Below are positions 34,113-42,905 of a stretch of 64,000 nt of DNA, piece by piece. Position 1 is the stretch's first letter; each line of letters begins with the position of its first letter. The stretch comes from an alpha proteobacterium L41A (GTDB taxonomy: Bacteria > Pseudomonadota > Alphaproteobacteria > Caulobacterales > Caulobacteraceae). The notes beneath the pieces were generated by a model. It was not told the DNA's origin, did no database searches, and was given only the letters and a program-made list of their open reading frames with translations. A program made the position numbers and the translations under genes. The stretch spans positions 31,127 to 95,126 of the forward strand of contig AMYY01000011.1 in the NCBI GenBank assembly GCA_000335735.1, in the 5' to 3' direction.

Positions 34113-34873
34113 AAGCCCAACGGCCCATACAGCCAGGTCATCCAGATCCCGACGGCCAGGAAGACGCCGAACGGCAGCTTCTCCGATCCGCTGACGCTGC
34201 GCCGAATCATCAAAATACCGAAGACCAGACTGAGCCCGACCGCGCAGGCCCACAGCAGCACGCTGGGCAGGCCCATCCAGCCGACCCAGGCCCCAGCTCC
34301 AGCGAACAGGAAAGGGTCGCCTCCCCCCAGTCCCTGGCGCTTGCGGACGAGTTGGTACAGCCAACCGACCAGCCACAGCCCACAGAACCCGACGACCGCA
34401 CCGATCAGATGGAAAAAGCCGAGGCCCCAATCCAGAATCAGCGCGACCGTGACGCCTGTAGAGATCAAGGGCAGGGTCAGACTGTCCGGCAGCCAGAAGT
34501 GCTCGCCGTCGATGATGGCGATCAGCAACAACTGCCAACCCAGAACGGCCGTGGCGGCGATTATGAATACTGAGGCGGCGCCTGTCGCGCCCCACACCCC
34601 GGCCCAGATGCCGACGCCGGCCGAAGCTAACTCGATCAGCGGATAACGCGGCGAAATCCGCGTGCGGCATCGCGCACACCGCCCGCGCAAGCCAAGCCAG
34701 CTGAAGACCGGCACAAGCTCCCAAGGGCGTAGTGTCTGATCGCAGCCCCGGCATCGCGAGCGGGCGACGACGATGTCCTCGTCGCGCGGCAGGCGAACGC
34801 TGACGGCGGCGATGAAACTGCCGACGATCACGCCCAGCCCGCCCATGACGGCGGCGGCGAGTACAGGATTCAT
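34109..34873 (-). CDS. Prepilin peptidase (A24 family, PilD/GspO type)
   Basis: 254 residues with eight or so hydrophobic segments. The N-terminal domain has GSFIAAVSVRLPRDED and two zinc-type CxxC pairs (CRGC, CARC). The two catalytic Asp motifs are seen as IIDGEHFWLPD and GLGGGDPFLFAGAGAWVG. It cleaves and N-methylates type IV prepilins or pseudopilins at the inner membrane. No pilin or secretion gene is adjacent, so the substrate set is unknown. The full length with a methylation domain distinguishes it from short CpaA/TadV peptidases. Confidence 0.9.
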   Translation of the reverse strand: MNPVLAAAVMGGLGVIVGSFIAAVSVRLPRDEDIVVARSRCRGCDQTLRPWELVPVFSWLGLRGRCARCRTRISPRYPLIELASAGVGIWAGVWGATGAASVFIIAATAVLGWQLLLIAIIDGEHFWLPDSLTLPLISTGVTVALILDWGLGFFHLIGAVVGFCGLWLVGWLYQLVRKRQGLGGGDPFLFAGAGAWVGWMGLPSVLLWACAVGLSLVFGILMIRRSVSGSEKLPFGVFLAVGIWMTWLYGPLGF

Positions 34874-34906
34874 CAGGGCGTCTCGAAGGCGGCGAACCCT
34901 TCTGGC

Positions 34907-36775
34907 TTAGCCGCCTCCGAGCGCCACCGCCACATGATAGGTCACCAGCGACGCGAGATAGGCCAGACCGAACATGTAGCCGATCATGATCCAGGTCCAT
35001 TTCAGCGAGTTGGTTTCACGCCTCACCACGCCCAGCGTCGCCACGCACTGCGGCGCGAAGATGTACCAAGCCAGGAAGGACAGGGCCGTCGCCAGCGACC
35101 AATGCGACGCCAGGGTCGAGGCCAGAAGCCCAGTTGCGTTCTCGGCGTCGGCGATGGCGTAGGTGGTGCCCAGCGCCGCCACCGCGACCTCGCGCGCCGC
35201 CATGCCGGGGATCAGGGCGATGACCATCTGCCAGTTGAAGCCTATGGGGGCGAAGATCGGCTCCAGCGCCCGACCCAACATGCCGGCGAAGGAATAGTCG
35301 ATGGCCGGCAGGGTCGCGTTCTCGGGCGGATAGGGGAAGGTCGCGAGCACCCACAAGATGATCACCAACGGCAGGATGATGCGGCCCGCCCGGTTCAGGA
35401 ATATCTTAGCCCGGAGCCACAGATTGAAGCCCACGCTGCGCAGGTCCGGCATCTTGTAGGCCGGAAGCTCCATCATGAAGGGCTCGACCGCACCGCGCCA
35501 GAACACCTTGCGGATCAGCAGGGACACAATCAGGGCGCTGACGATGCCGGCGGCATAGAGGCCGAACATCACCAGACCCTGAAGGTTTGCAAAGCCCCAA
35601 ACCGTCTCATTCGGAATAAAGGCGGCGATGATCAGCGTATAGACTGGGATGCGCGCCGAGCAGGTCATCAGCGGGGCGACCAGGATGGTGGTCAGGCGGT
35701 CGCGTCGCGAATCGATCACCCGCGCCGCCATGACGCCGGGAATGGCGCAGGCGAAACTGGACAGCAGCGGGATGAAGGCCCGGCCGTGGAGCCCCGCCCC
35801 GCCCATGATTTTGTCCATCAAGAAAGCCGCACGGGCCATATAGCCGAAATCTTCCAGCGCGATGATGAACAGGAACAGGATCAAAATCTGCGGCAGGAAC
35901 ACCAGCACGCTGCCCACGCCGGAAATGACCCCGTCCACGATCAGGCTTTGCAGCAGGCCGTCGGGAAGGACATTGGCGACCAAGCCGCCCAACCAGGCGA
36001 TGCCGGCCTCGATTCCGTCCATTACGGGCGCGGCCCAGCTGAACACGGCCTGGAACATCACGAACAGCAGGGCAAACAGGATCAGCAGCCCGCCGACCGG
36101 ATGCAGCAGCACCGAATCGATCCTGCCGGTCAGGGTGTCGGGCCGCTCAGGCGGGCGGACGCAGGCCTTCATGATCCGCTCGGCTTCGCGGGCGGCGGTT
36201 CGTAGCTCGGCGGCGTCCGGACTGCGCCATTGGCTTTCGGTCACGGCGGCGACGGCGGCCTGGTCCTCGATGGCGGCGACCAGATCGTCGATGCCGCGCT
36301 TGCGCGTGGCCACGGTGGTGATGATCGGCACGGCCAGCTCGGCGCGCAGTCGCTCCAGATCGATGCGCAGGCCTTGGCGCTGGGCGATGTCATACATGTT
36401 CAACGCCAGAACCATGGGCCGACCAACGGCTTTCAGCTCCAGAATCAGGCGCAGGACCAAGCGCAGATTGGTGGCGTCCGCGACACAGACCACCACATCG
36501 GGCGGCGTCTCGCCGGCCAATCGCCCCAGGACGGCGTCGCGCGTGACCTCCTCGTCCGGGCTGCGCGCGCGCAGGGAATAGGTGCCGGGCAGGTCCAGCA
36601 CCGACATCGTGCGGCCCGAGGCGGCGCGGATCAGGCCTTCTTTGCGCTCCACCGTCACGCCCGCGTAGTTGGCGACCTTCTGGTGGGCGCCGGTCAGGGC
36701 GTTGAACAGAGCCGTCTTTCCGCTGTTGGGATTGCCGACCAACGCGACGCGGGCTGTCTTCAGCGCAATGTCCAT
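34907..36775 (-). CDS. feoB: Ferrous iron transporter FeoB
   Basis: 622 residues. The N-terminal G domain has GNPNSGKTALFNALTG (G1), LDLPGTYSLRARSPDE (G3) and LALNMYD (G4). The membrane part holds two Gate regions and a C-terminal SLKWTWIMIGYMFGLAYLASLVTYHVA segment. It takes up Fe2+ across the inner membrane. The start overlaps the feoA stop by 1 bp. A Fur-type palindrome lies upstream of feoA. Confidence 0.95.
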   Translation of the reverse strand: MDIALKTARVALVGNPNSGKTALFNALTGAHQKVANYAGVTVERKEGLIRAASGRTMSVLDLPGTYSLRARSPDEEVTRDAVLGRLAGETPPDVVVCVADATNLRLVLRLILELKAVGRPMVLALNMYDIAQRQGLRIDLERLRAELAVPIITTVATRKRGIDDLVAAIEDQAAVAAVTESQWRSPDAAELRTAAREAERIMKACVRPPERPDTLTGRIDSVLLHPVGGLLILFALLFVMFQAVFSWAAPVMDGIEAGIAWLGGLVANVLPDGLLQSLIVDGVISGVGSVLVFLPQILILFLFIIALEDFGYMARAAFLMDKIMGGAGLHGRAFIPLLSSFACAIPGVMAARVIDSRRDRLTTILVAPLMTCSARIPVYTLIIAAFIPNETVWGFANLQGLVMFGLYAAGIVSALIVSLLIRKVFWRGAVEPFMMELPAYKMPDLRSVGFNLWLRAKIFLNRAGRIILPLVIILWVLATFPYPPENATLPAIDYSFAGMLGRALEPIFAPIGFNWQMVIALIPGMAAREVAVAALGTTYAIADAENATGLLASTLASHWSLATALSFLAWYIFAPQCVATLGVVRRETNSLKWTWIMIGYMFGLAYLASLVTYHVAVALGGG

Positions 36776-37041
36776 CAGGCCGCGTCCAGCCGGATCGACA
36801 GGCTTTCCGCCTCGTGACGACGCAGGGCCACGCGCATGTCATCCACCCTCATGGCGATCGGGTCGCGTCCGAACAGACCTTCGTGCAGCAGTTCGATCTG
36901 CGCGCCTTCGACAAAGCCCAGTTCCAACAGACGACGCTCCAGCTCGACCGCCTCGTCCTGGTGGTTACAATGGGCGCCCACCTGAACGATGACGCCGCGA
37001 TCGCCGCGTCGGGCTTGGCTCAACTTGATGATGTCGGTCAA
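36775..37041 (-). CDS. feoA: FeoA family protein
   Basis: 88 residues when started at TTG 37041 (MTDIIKLSQARRGDRGVIVQV). Upstream in-frame codons exist but have no ribosome site and would add residues unlike the family. The SH3-like FeoA features are the RLLELGFVEGAQIELLHEGLFGRDPIAMRVDDMRVALRRHEA stretch. FeoA assists FeoB on the cytosolic side. The start codon is uncertain. Confidence 0.85.
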   Translation of the reverse strand: MTDIIKLSQARRGDRGVIVQVGAHCNHQDEAVELERRLLELGFVEGAQIELLHEGLFGRDPIAMRVDDMRVALRRHEAESLSIRLDAA

Positions 37042-37091
37042 CTCTACGCTCGCACGGGCGAGGCCGCTCCCCAACGGCTCCGCGTTTCTTT

Positions 37092-37110
37092 GACACTGAT
37101 TATCAGGTGC
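37092..37110. promoter_or_regulatory. Fur-box-like palindrome upstream of feoAB
   Basis: GACACTGAT-T-ATCAGGTGC, with a perfect 11-bp core CTGATTATCAG (37096-37106), resembles the GATAAT...ATTATC type of Fur sites. It lies 55 bp before feoA and 83 bp before the divergent cytochrome c gene, so both could be iron-controlled. Confidence 0.5.
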
Positions 37111-37192
37111 GAGGGGGCTACGTCCAGCAGGACAGCTTGACCAATTGCCGCGCCGGTGCGTTGGGCTATCACAAGGCAAACAGGAAGCCGCC

Positions 37193-37696
37193 ATGACACG
37201 CCACGCCCTCGTCGCCCCCCTTCTTCTGGCCCCGCTTTTGACCCTGGCCGCCTGTGGTCAGGGCGAGCCGTCCGCAACCACGCCTGCCGCGCCGGCTCAT
37301 GTGCTGACGGATGTGGAAAAGGCGACCCTGCTGGCCTCCCTGCCCGCCCCCTACAATGCGGGCGATCTCGAGAACGGGCGTCGGGCGTTTGCGCGCTGTC
37401 GCGCCTGCCACACCATCGGCGAGGGCGGCCCCGACATGGCCGGGCCAAACCTGTACGGCGTGTTCGGCCGCAAGGCGGGAGATCGCCCGCGCTATAATTA
37501 TTCCAACGCCATGCGCACGGCGACCTTCAGCTGGGACGCCGAGAAGCTGGATCACTGGCTGGAAAACCCGCGCACCTTCCTGCCCGGCAACAAGATGACC
37601 TTCCCCGGTCTGCCCGACGCCACGGATCGCCGCGACGTCATCGCCTTCCTGAAGGTGGAGACGGGCTACAAGCCGGAGCCTGCGCCCGCCGCGTGA
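37193..37696 (+). CDS. Lipoprotein-type class I cytochrome c
   Basis: 167 residues from ATG 37193 (AGGAA ribosome site). Signal MTRHALVAPLLLAPLLTLAAC carries an LAAC lipobox, so the mature protein is probably membrane-anchored in the periplasm. Heme attachment is CRACH, followed by the GPNLYGVFGRKAG stretch of cytochrome c2-like proteins and the Met axial ligand in GNKMTFPG. It would shuttle electrons in respiration. It is divergent from feoA across a shared 150-bp region. Confidence 0.9.
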   Translation: MTRHALVAPLLLAPLLTLAACGQGEPSATTPAAPAHVLTDVEKATLLASLPAPYNAGDLENGRRAFARCRACHTIGEGGPDMAGPNLYGVFGRKAGDRPRYNYSNAMRTATFSWDAEKLDHWLENPRTFLPGNKMTFPGLPDATDRRDVIAFLKVETGYKPEPAPAA

Positions 37697-37700
37697 TCGG

Positions 37701-40700
37701 TCACGCCTCGGGCAGTTCCTTGGGGCCGCCTTCGCGGAGTTCCTGGGCCTCCCACTCCTCGATCTTGCGGGCGGTCCATTCCGGCGACTTGGTGAAGCGA
37801 GCCAGGACGCCATAGATCACCGGGACCACGAACAGGGTCAGGACGGTGGCGAAGATAGCGCCGGTGAAGATCACCACGCCGATCGTCTGACGGCTGCCGG
37901 CGCCGGCGCCTTGCCACAGCACCAGCGGCAGGGCGCCGAAGGCGGTTGCGATCGACGTCATGATGATCGGACGCAAACGCAGGGACGACGACTCGATGAT
38001 CGCCTCCCTGATGGAGCGTCCCTGGTCGCGCAGTTGGTTGGCGAACTCCACGATCAGAATGCCGTTCTTGGCCGCCACCCCGATCAGGATGATCAGGCCG
38101 ATCTGACTGTAGATGTTCAGGCTGGAGCCCGCCATCAGCAGGCCGAAAAGCCCGCCCGCCGCCGCCAGCGGCACCGTCAGCATGATGACCGCAGGCGTGA
38201 TCCAGCTTTCGAACTGGGCCGCCAGAACCAGGAAGACCAGCAACAGCGCCAGACCGAAGGCCGCGAGCACGGCCCCGCCCGCCTCCTGCTGATCGCGCGC
38301 CGCCCCGCCCCACTGGGTGACGACGGCGCCTTGCGGCTGCTTGGCCGCCTCGGCGTTCAGGAACTGGATCGCGTCGTCGATCGTGGTGCCGGGATTAAGG
38401 TCGGCCTGCAGGGAGATCGCGCGCTGTCGGTCCAGTCGGCGACGGTCTGGCGTGTCGCCGCTGGTCTTGGTCGTGACTACGGCCGACAGCGGCACCAGTT
38501 GGCCGCCCCCGGTCGCGACATACAGGGCTTCCAGATCGGCGACCTCGCGACGGTTGTCGCGCTCGGTCTGCAGGATGACATCGTATTCCTGACCGCCCTT
38601 GATGTAGGTCGTGGCGCGGCGAGAGCCGAACATAGTCTCCAGCGTGCGGCCGATCGACTGGGACGAAACGCCCAGTGCGGCGGCTTTCTGCGGATCGACA
38701 TCGACCAGCAGACGCGGCGAGTTCGGCTCATAGTTCAGACGTGGACGCGAGAAGCCGGGATTGGCCTGAGCTGCGGCCAGCATCGGCTGAAGCCAGGCGT
38801 AGATCTGCTGATAGTCGCTGCCGGTCGCGATCAGCTCAATGGAGTTGGAGTTGCCGCCGCCGCGCTGGAAGGCGCCGGGGGTCGAAGCGTTGACCTGGGC
38901 GCCCGTCTGGCCGCGCAGCTTGCCGTTCAATTCCTGCGCGATCTCGGCCGCCGAGCGGTCGCGCTTGGACCAGTCGGCGAGCGTAAGGACCGCATTGCCA
39001 GAGTTGAAGCTGCCGCCGCCGAAGCCGGGCGCAGACACCAGATAGCTGTCGGCCTCGCCGCTGGTCTTATATTCGGCCAGCAGAGGCTCCAGCCCCAGCA
39101 TGATCTTGCGCGTGTAGTCAAAGCCCGCGCCTTCGGGTCCGGCGACGCGCACCGTGACCCGGCCGCGATCCTCGTCCGGCACCAGTTCGTTGGGCAGGGT
39201 CAGGAAGATGCCGCCCGCCCCCGCGGCGACCAGCAGGATCAGGGCGCCGACGCCGATCACGGCGATGCGACGGCCCAACAGCATGTCCAGCGACCGGCCA
39301 TAGGACGACTTCAGCCGATCCATGCCCCAGTCGACCTTGCGCGCCACCCAGCCGCCGCCATGGGCGGGTCGCAGAATCTTGGACGCCAGCATCGGCGACA
39401 GGCTGAGCGCCAGGAAGGCGGAGAAGGCCACGGCAGCCGCGATCGCCGCAGCCAGTTCGACGAACAGACGTCCAACATAGCCCGGCAGGAACAGCAGCGG
39501 CGCAAACACTGACAGCAGGACGATGGTCGTGGCCACGACAGCGAAGAAGACCTGGCGCGCGCCACGCTCGGCGGCGACCAGCGGCGGCTCGCCGTGGTCC
39601 AGACGACGCTGAATGTTCTCGACCACTACGATGGCGTCATCGACCACGAGACCGATGGCCAGAACCAGGGCCAGCAGCGTCAGCAGGTTCAGCGAGAAGC
39701 CCAGCGGCGCCAGGACGATGAAGGTCGCCAGCAGACAGATCGGCGCCACGATGGACGGGATCAGCGCAGCCCGCAAGCTGCCCAGGAAGATGAAGTTCAC
39801 CAGGGCCACCAGGGCCATGGAGATGCCGATGGTGATCCAGACCTCGTCGATGGCGTGCGAGGTAAAGACCGAGTTGTCGGATCCGACCTCGATGGTCACG
39901 CCCGGCGGCAGGGTCGGCCGGATTTCCTCGATCATCTTGTGGACACCATCCGAGATGGCGAGGTCGTTCGACTGCGCCTGACGGGTCACCGCCAGGCCGA
40001 TCTGGTCCATGCCGTTGCCGCGAAACAGACGACGATCTTCTTCCGGCGCCTCCTCGACGCGGGCGATGTCGCCAAGGCGCGTCACATAGGTGGGCTGTCC
40101 ATGGATGATGGCTGAAGGTCCGCTGCCCGTCCCTGTGGCGACGGTCGCCGAGGTCGAGGCCGAGCCGCGCGTGCCGATGGGCAGTTGGCGGAAGTCCTCC
40201 GGCAGGGCGTAGGTGCGCGCCACGCGGACTGTGTAGTCCTTGTCCGTCGATTCCAGCGACCCGGCGGGCAGTTCGACGTTCTGGTTCGTCAGGGCTGTCT
40301 CGACGTCGTTGACCGTCAGGCCCCGCGCCGCCATGGCGGCGGAATCCAGCCAGATGCGCATCGAGTAGCGCTGCTCGCCATAGATGTTGACCTGGGCCAC
40401 GCCGGGCACCGTCGCCATCCGGTCGATCAGATAGCGGTCCGCGTAATCGGTCAGCTGAAGCCGGTTCATGCTGGTCGAGCGCAGGAAGACGATGATGATC
40501 GGCTGGCTGTCGGAATCGGCCTTGGCCACCTCGGGCGGGTCGGCTTGGTCCGGCAGGCGGCCGACCACGCGGCTGACGCGGTCGCGTACGTCGTTGGCGG
40601 CATCATCGATATTACGGTCCAGCGAGAACTCGATGTTCACGTTGGAGCGCCCGTCGCGGCTGGTCGAGTTGATGCGCTCGACGCCCTGGATGCCGGCGAT

Positions 40701-40910
40701 CTGCTGCTCCACCGGCTCGGTGATGCGGCTCTCGATGACCTCGGCCGAGGCGCCGGCGTAGCTGGTGTTGACCGACACGATGGGCGGATCGACGTCCGGC
40801 AGTTCGCGCACGGGCAGGAAGAAGAAGGCCGCGGCGCCGATGACGCACAGCACGATGGCCGCGACGGCCGCGAAGACGGGCCGCCGGACCGAGACGTCGG
40901 ACAGCATCAT
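37701..40910 (-). CDS. RND (HAE1-type) efflux pump permease
   Basis: 1069 residues, normal for AcrB-type pumps. The N-terminus is MMLSDVSVRRPVFAAVAAIVLCVIGAAAFFFLPVRELPDVDPP, with porter-domain motifs such as YAGASAEVIESRITEPVEQ and SRVVGRLPDQADPPEVAKAD. Transmembrane signatures include LALVLAIGLVVDDAIVVVENIQRR with the paired Asp of the proton relay. It exports drugs or other small molecules with the adaptor encoded just upstream (4-bp overlap). No outer-membrane TolC-type gene is present in the unit. Confidence 0.93.
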   Translation of the reverse strand: MMLSDVSVRRPVFAAVAAIVLCVIGAAAFFFLPVRELPDVDPPIVSVNTSYAGASAEVIESRITEPVEQQIAGIQGVERINSTSRDGRSNVNIEFSLDRNIDDAANDVRDRVSRVVGRLPDQADPPEVAKADSDSQPIIIVFLRSTSMNRLQLTDYADRYLIDRMATVPGVAQVNIYGEQRYSMRIWLDSAAMAARGLTVNDVETALTNQNVELPAGSLESTDKDYTVRVARTYALPEDFRQLPIGTRGSASTSATVATGTGSGPSAIIHGQPTYVTRLGDIARVEEAPEEDRRLFRGNGMDQIGLAVTRQAQSNDLAISDGVHKMIEEIRPTLPPGVTIEVGSDNSVFTSHAIDEVWITIGISMALVALVNFIFLGSLRAALIPSIVAPICLLATFIVLAPLGFSLNLLTLLALVLAIGLVVDDAIVVVENIQRRLDHGEPPLVAAERGARQVFFAVVATTIVLLSVFAPLLFLPGYVGRLFVELAAAIAAAVAFSAFLALSLSPMLASKILRPAHGGGWVARKVDWGMDRLKSSYGRSLDMLLGRRIAVIGVGALILLVAAGAGGIFLTLPNELVPDEDRGRVTVRVAGPEGAGFDYTRKIMLGLEPLLAEYKTSGEADSYLVSAPGFGGGSFNSGNAVLTLADWSKRDRSAAEIAQELNGKLRGQTGAQVNASTPGAFQRGGGNSNSIELIATGSDYQQIYAWLQPMLAAAQANPGFSRPRLNYEPNSPRLLVDVDPQKAAALGVSSQSIGRTLETMFGSRRATTYIKGGQEYDVILQTERDNRREVADLEALYVATGGGQLVPLSAVVTTKTSGDTPDRRRLDRQRAISLQADLNPGTTIDDAIQFLNAEAAKQPQGAVVTQWGGAARDQQEAGGAVLAAFGLALLLVFLVLAAQFESWITPAVIMLTVPLAAAGGLFGLLMAGSSLNIYSQIGLIILIGVAAKNGILIVEFANQLRDQGRSIREAIIESSSLRLRPIIMTSIATAFGALPLVLWQGAGAGSRQTIGVVIFTGAIFATVLTLFVVPVIYGVLARFTKSPEWTARKIEEWEAQELREGGPKELPEA

Positions 40911-42010
40911 TTGGCGGCGCCCGACTTGCGACCCTGGCCGCCCACGCTGACTGGCGCGCCCGGCTGAATGCGGTTCAGGCCCGATCCGACGATGCGGTCG
41001 CCGGCCTCGAGACCGGACAGGATTTCGACGAAGCCGTTCTCGACCGCGCCGGCCTCGACCTCGACCCGCTGGGCGGTGGAGCCGTTCTGGCCGGGCGCGA
41101 TGCGATAGACGAAGGCGCCGGCGCCTTCATATTGCACAGCCGACTCGGGCACGGCGACGCTCTGACGCTGGCCCTGCTGGACCGCGACACGCATCAGCAT
41201 GCCAGGACGGATGCGACCACCGGGGTTGGGAAACTCCGCGCGGGCCGTTGCGGCGCGGGTCGTTTCGTTGACGCGCGTGTCGATCAGGGCGATCCGGCCC
41301 GTGAACGGCTCGTCGCCATAGGCGTCTGCCGTCGCGGTCAGCTGGGCGCCGGGACGCAGCAGGTTCAGATAGCGCTCAGGCAGGGGGAAATCGACGCGGA
41401 TCGTCGATGTGTCGTCCAGCGTCGTGATCACCGCGCCCGGGTTGATCAGCGTGCCGGGTGTCACCGTCGTCAGACCGACACGGCCGGAGAAGGGCGCCCG
41501 GATCACCCGATCGCCGCGACGCGCCTGGGCCGCCTGCAACGACGCCCGCGCGGTTTCCAACCCGGTCTCGGCCTGTTCCAGCATGACCTGGGGCGCGACG
41601 CCCCGGTCGGCCAGGGCCTTGTAGCGATCGTATTCACGCTGGGCCTGATTGACGTTGGCGCGGGCCTCGATGATGGCCGCGTCTTCTTCGCGCGCCTGAA
41701 GCTCCACCAGAGGCGCGCCGGCCGAGACGTACTGGCCGTCCGCGAACAGGACGCGGGTGATCAGTTCGGTGGTCGAAGAGGTGACGTTCACCGACCGCTC
41801 GCCGCGCGCCACGCCCAGGACGCGAATCTGATCCGAGAAGGGTCGCTGCGCCACGACGGCTTCGGACACCTGCTGCGCCCCACGTCCGCGACCGCCGCCC
41901 GGCCCTGCCGCCTTCTTTTCATCTCCGGCGGAGACTTTGACGATGGCGGCGACGACCATCAGGGCAAGCAGGACGGCGGCGGCGACGAGGAAGAAGTGAC
42001 GTTTGATCAC
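40907..42010 (-). CDS. RND efflux periplasmic adaptor subunit
   Basis: 367 residues. An N-terminal anchor (FFLVAAAVLLALMVVAAIVKV) is followed by a lipoyl-like/hairpin domain (ADGQYVSAGAPLVELQAREEDAAI...RYKALADRGVAPQVMLEQAE) and the barrel RAPFSGRVGLTTVTPGTLINPG. It bridges the inner-membrane pump and an outer-membrane channel. It is the first gene of the two-gene unit; palindromic operators lie just upstream. Confidence 0.92.
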   Translation of the reverse strand: MIKRHFFLVAAAVLLALMVVAAIVKVSAGDEKKAAGPGGGRGRGAQQVSEAVVAQRPFSDQIRVLGVARGERSVNVTSSTTELITRVLFADGQYVSAGAPLVELQAREEDAAIIEARANVNQAQREYDRYKALADRGVAPQVMLEQAETGLETARASLQAAQARRGDRVIRAPFSGRVGLTTVTPGTLINPGAVITTLDDTSTIRVDFPLPERYLNLLRPGAQLTATADAYGDEPFTGRIALIDTRVNETTRAATARAEFPNPGGRIRPGMLMRVAVQQGQRQSVAVPESAVQYEGAGAFVYRIAPGQNGSTAQRVEVEAGAVENGFVEILSGLEAGDRIVGSGLNRIQPGAPVSVGGQGRKSGAAK

Positions 42011-42043
42011 GCGGGGGTCTCTCGGTCAGGGGGACGCCGCATG

Positions 42044-42087
42044 CATTACCGGGTAATGAAGTGCGCGCAATGTTACGTATCAGTAAC
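42044..42087. promoter_or_regulatory. Two palindromes in the RND operon promoter region
   Basis: CATTACC-G-GGTAATG (42044-42058) and GTTAC-GTATCA-GTAAC (42072-42087) sit 34-77 bp before the adaptor start. Paired GTAA/TTAC arms are typical of TetR/AcrR or MarR operators. No regulator gene is adjacent. Confidence 0.5.
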
Positions 42088-42122
42088 GTGCCGGGTGACA
42101 TTTTCCGTCGCGGAAATCTTCT

Positions 42123-42905
42123 CTAAAATCGTCTCCAGATCGCGAGAACCGGCCCCCGACTAATGGGAATCTCGTGGCCTGCGACGGTTTGCCTCCATCC
42201 GGCCTGCATGCTCCACGCACCGAAATTGTGCACGACCGAGGCTTCCAGGGACAGCCAGCGCGCGCCGCCGTCGGCCGCTCCGCCGAACGCTTGACCCAGC
42301 ACCATCCAATCCACGCCGATCCGGGCGCCCGCCGTGGCGTCAATGCGGGTTTCATCCGGCAGGCCGTCACGTAGACGGCGTGCGGCCTGAAGCTCGACAA
42401 ATGCGCCGTCGATTCCCCAGCGCTCGCCCATCTCGCCGAGGGAGCGGCCGAGCGACACTCGCGCTTCCCAATCGTGATCGCCGACGCCCGGCGCGGCATA
42501 GCCGGCGTTGCGCCCCTCCCCGGCCTGGGTATAGCCGCCATAAAGGCTGACGGCGTTCCGGTCGTCGCGCCAGACCTGCCAGGTCGCACCGATCTCGATG
42601 GGGCCGCGCCCACTGTAATCGACGAAGGCGTCCTCGCCGTCCTGCCAGTCCGCCTTCAACTGCAACGTCAGCCGACCCGACACGCCGTATTCGGCGAACA
42701 CGCCTAAGGTCGCGTCGCGCCGCTGACCAGGCAGATCACGCTCCTCGCCGGCAGCGTCGAAACCTGTATCGGCGCTCAGCCGCTCGTACTTGACGATGGC
42801 CTGGCCCTTGCCCTTCGGCTGGGTCCAGGCGCCGGCCAGGGCCTGGGTCGGCGTCAGCGCCGCGAGGACCAGCGCCCCCGCGACAACGGCACCTAGGCGT
42901 CGTAG
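42123..42905 (-). CDS. Outer-membrane beta-barrel protein with an unresolved start
   Basis: From GAWTQPKGKGQAIVKYERL onward the product shows alternating strand patterns with many aromatic residues and ends RRF, as outer-membrane barrels do. A signal peptide is visible (VVAGALVLAALTPTQALA). The frame has no ATG, GTG or TTG within a sensible distance: the nearest upstream ATG is deep inside the aldolase gene. CTA 42905 (given here) or CTG 42947 would be non-standard starts. If the run of five G near 42880 had six, a GTG just after the aldolase stop would be in frame (MPLSRG then ALVLAALTPTQALA). Function unknown; probably translated with the aldolase gene it overlaps. Confidence 0.6.
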   Translation of the reverse strand, partial: LRRLGAVVAGALVLAALTPTQALAGAWTQPKGKGQAIVKYERLSADTGFDAAGEERDLPGQRRDATLGVFAEYGVSGRLTLQLKADWQDGEDAFVDYSGRGPIEIGATWQVWRDDRNAVSLYGGYTQAGEGRNAGYAAPGVGDHDWEARVSLGRSLGEMGERWGIDGAFVELQAARRLRDGLPDETRIDATAGARIGVDWMVLGQAFGGAADGGARWLSLEASVVHNFGAWSMQAGWRQTVAGHEIPISRGPVLAIWRRF

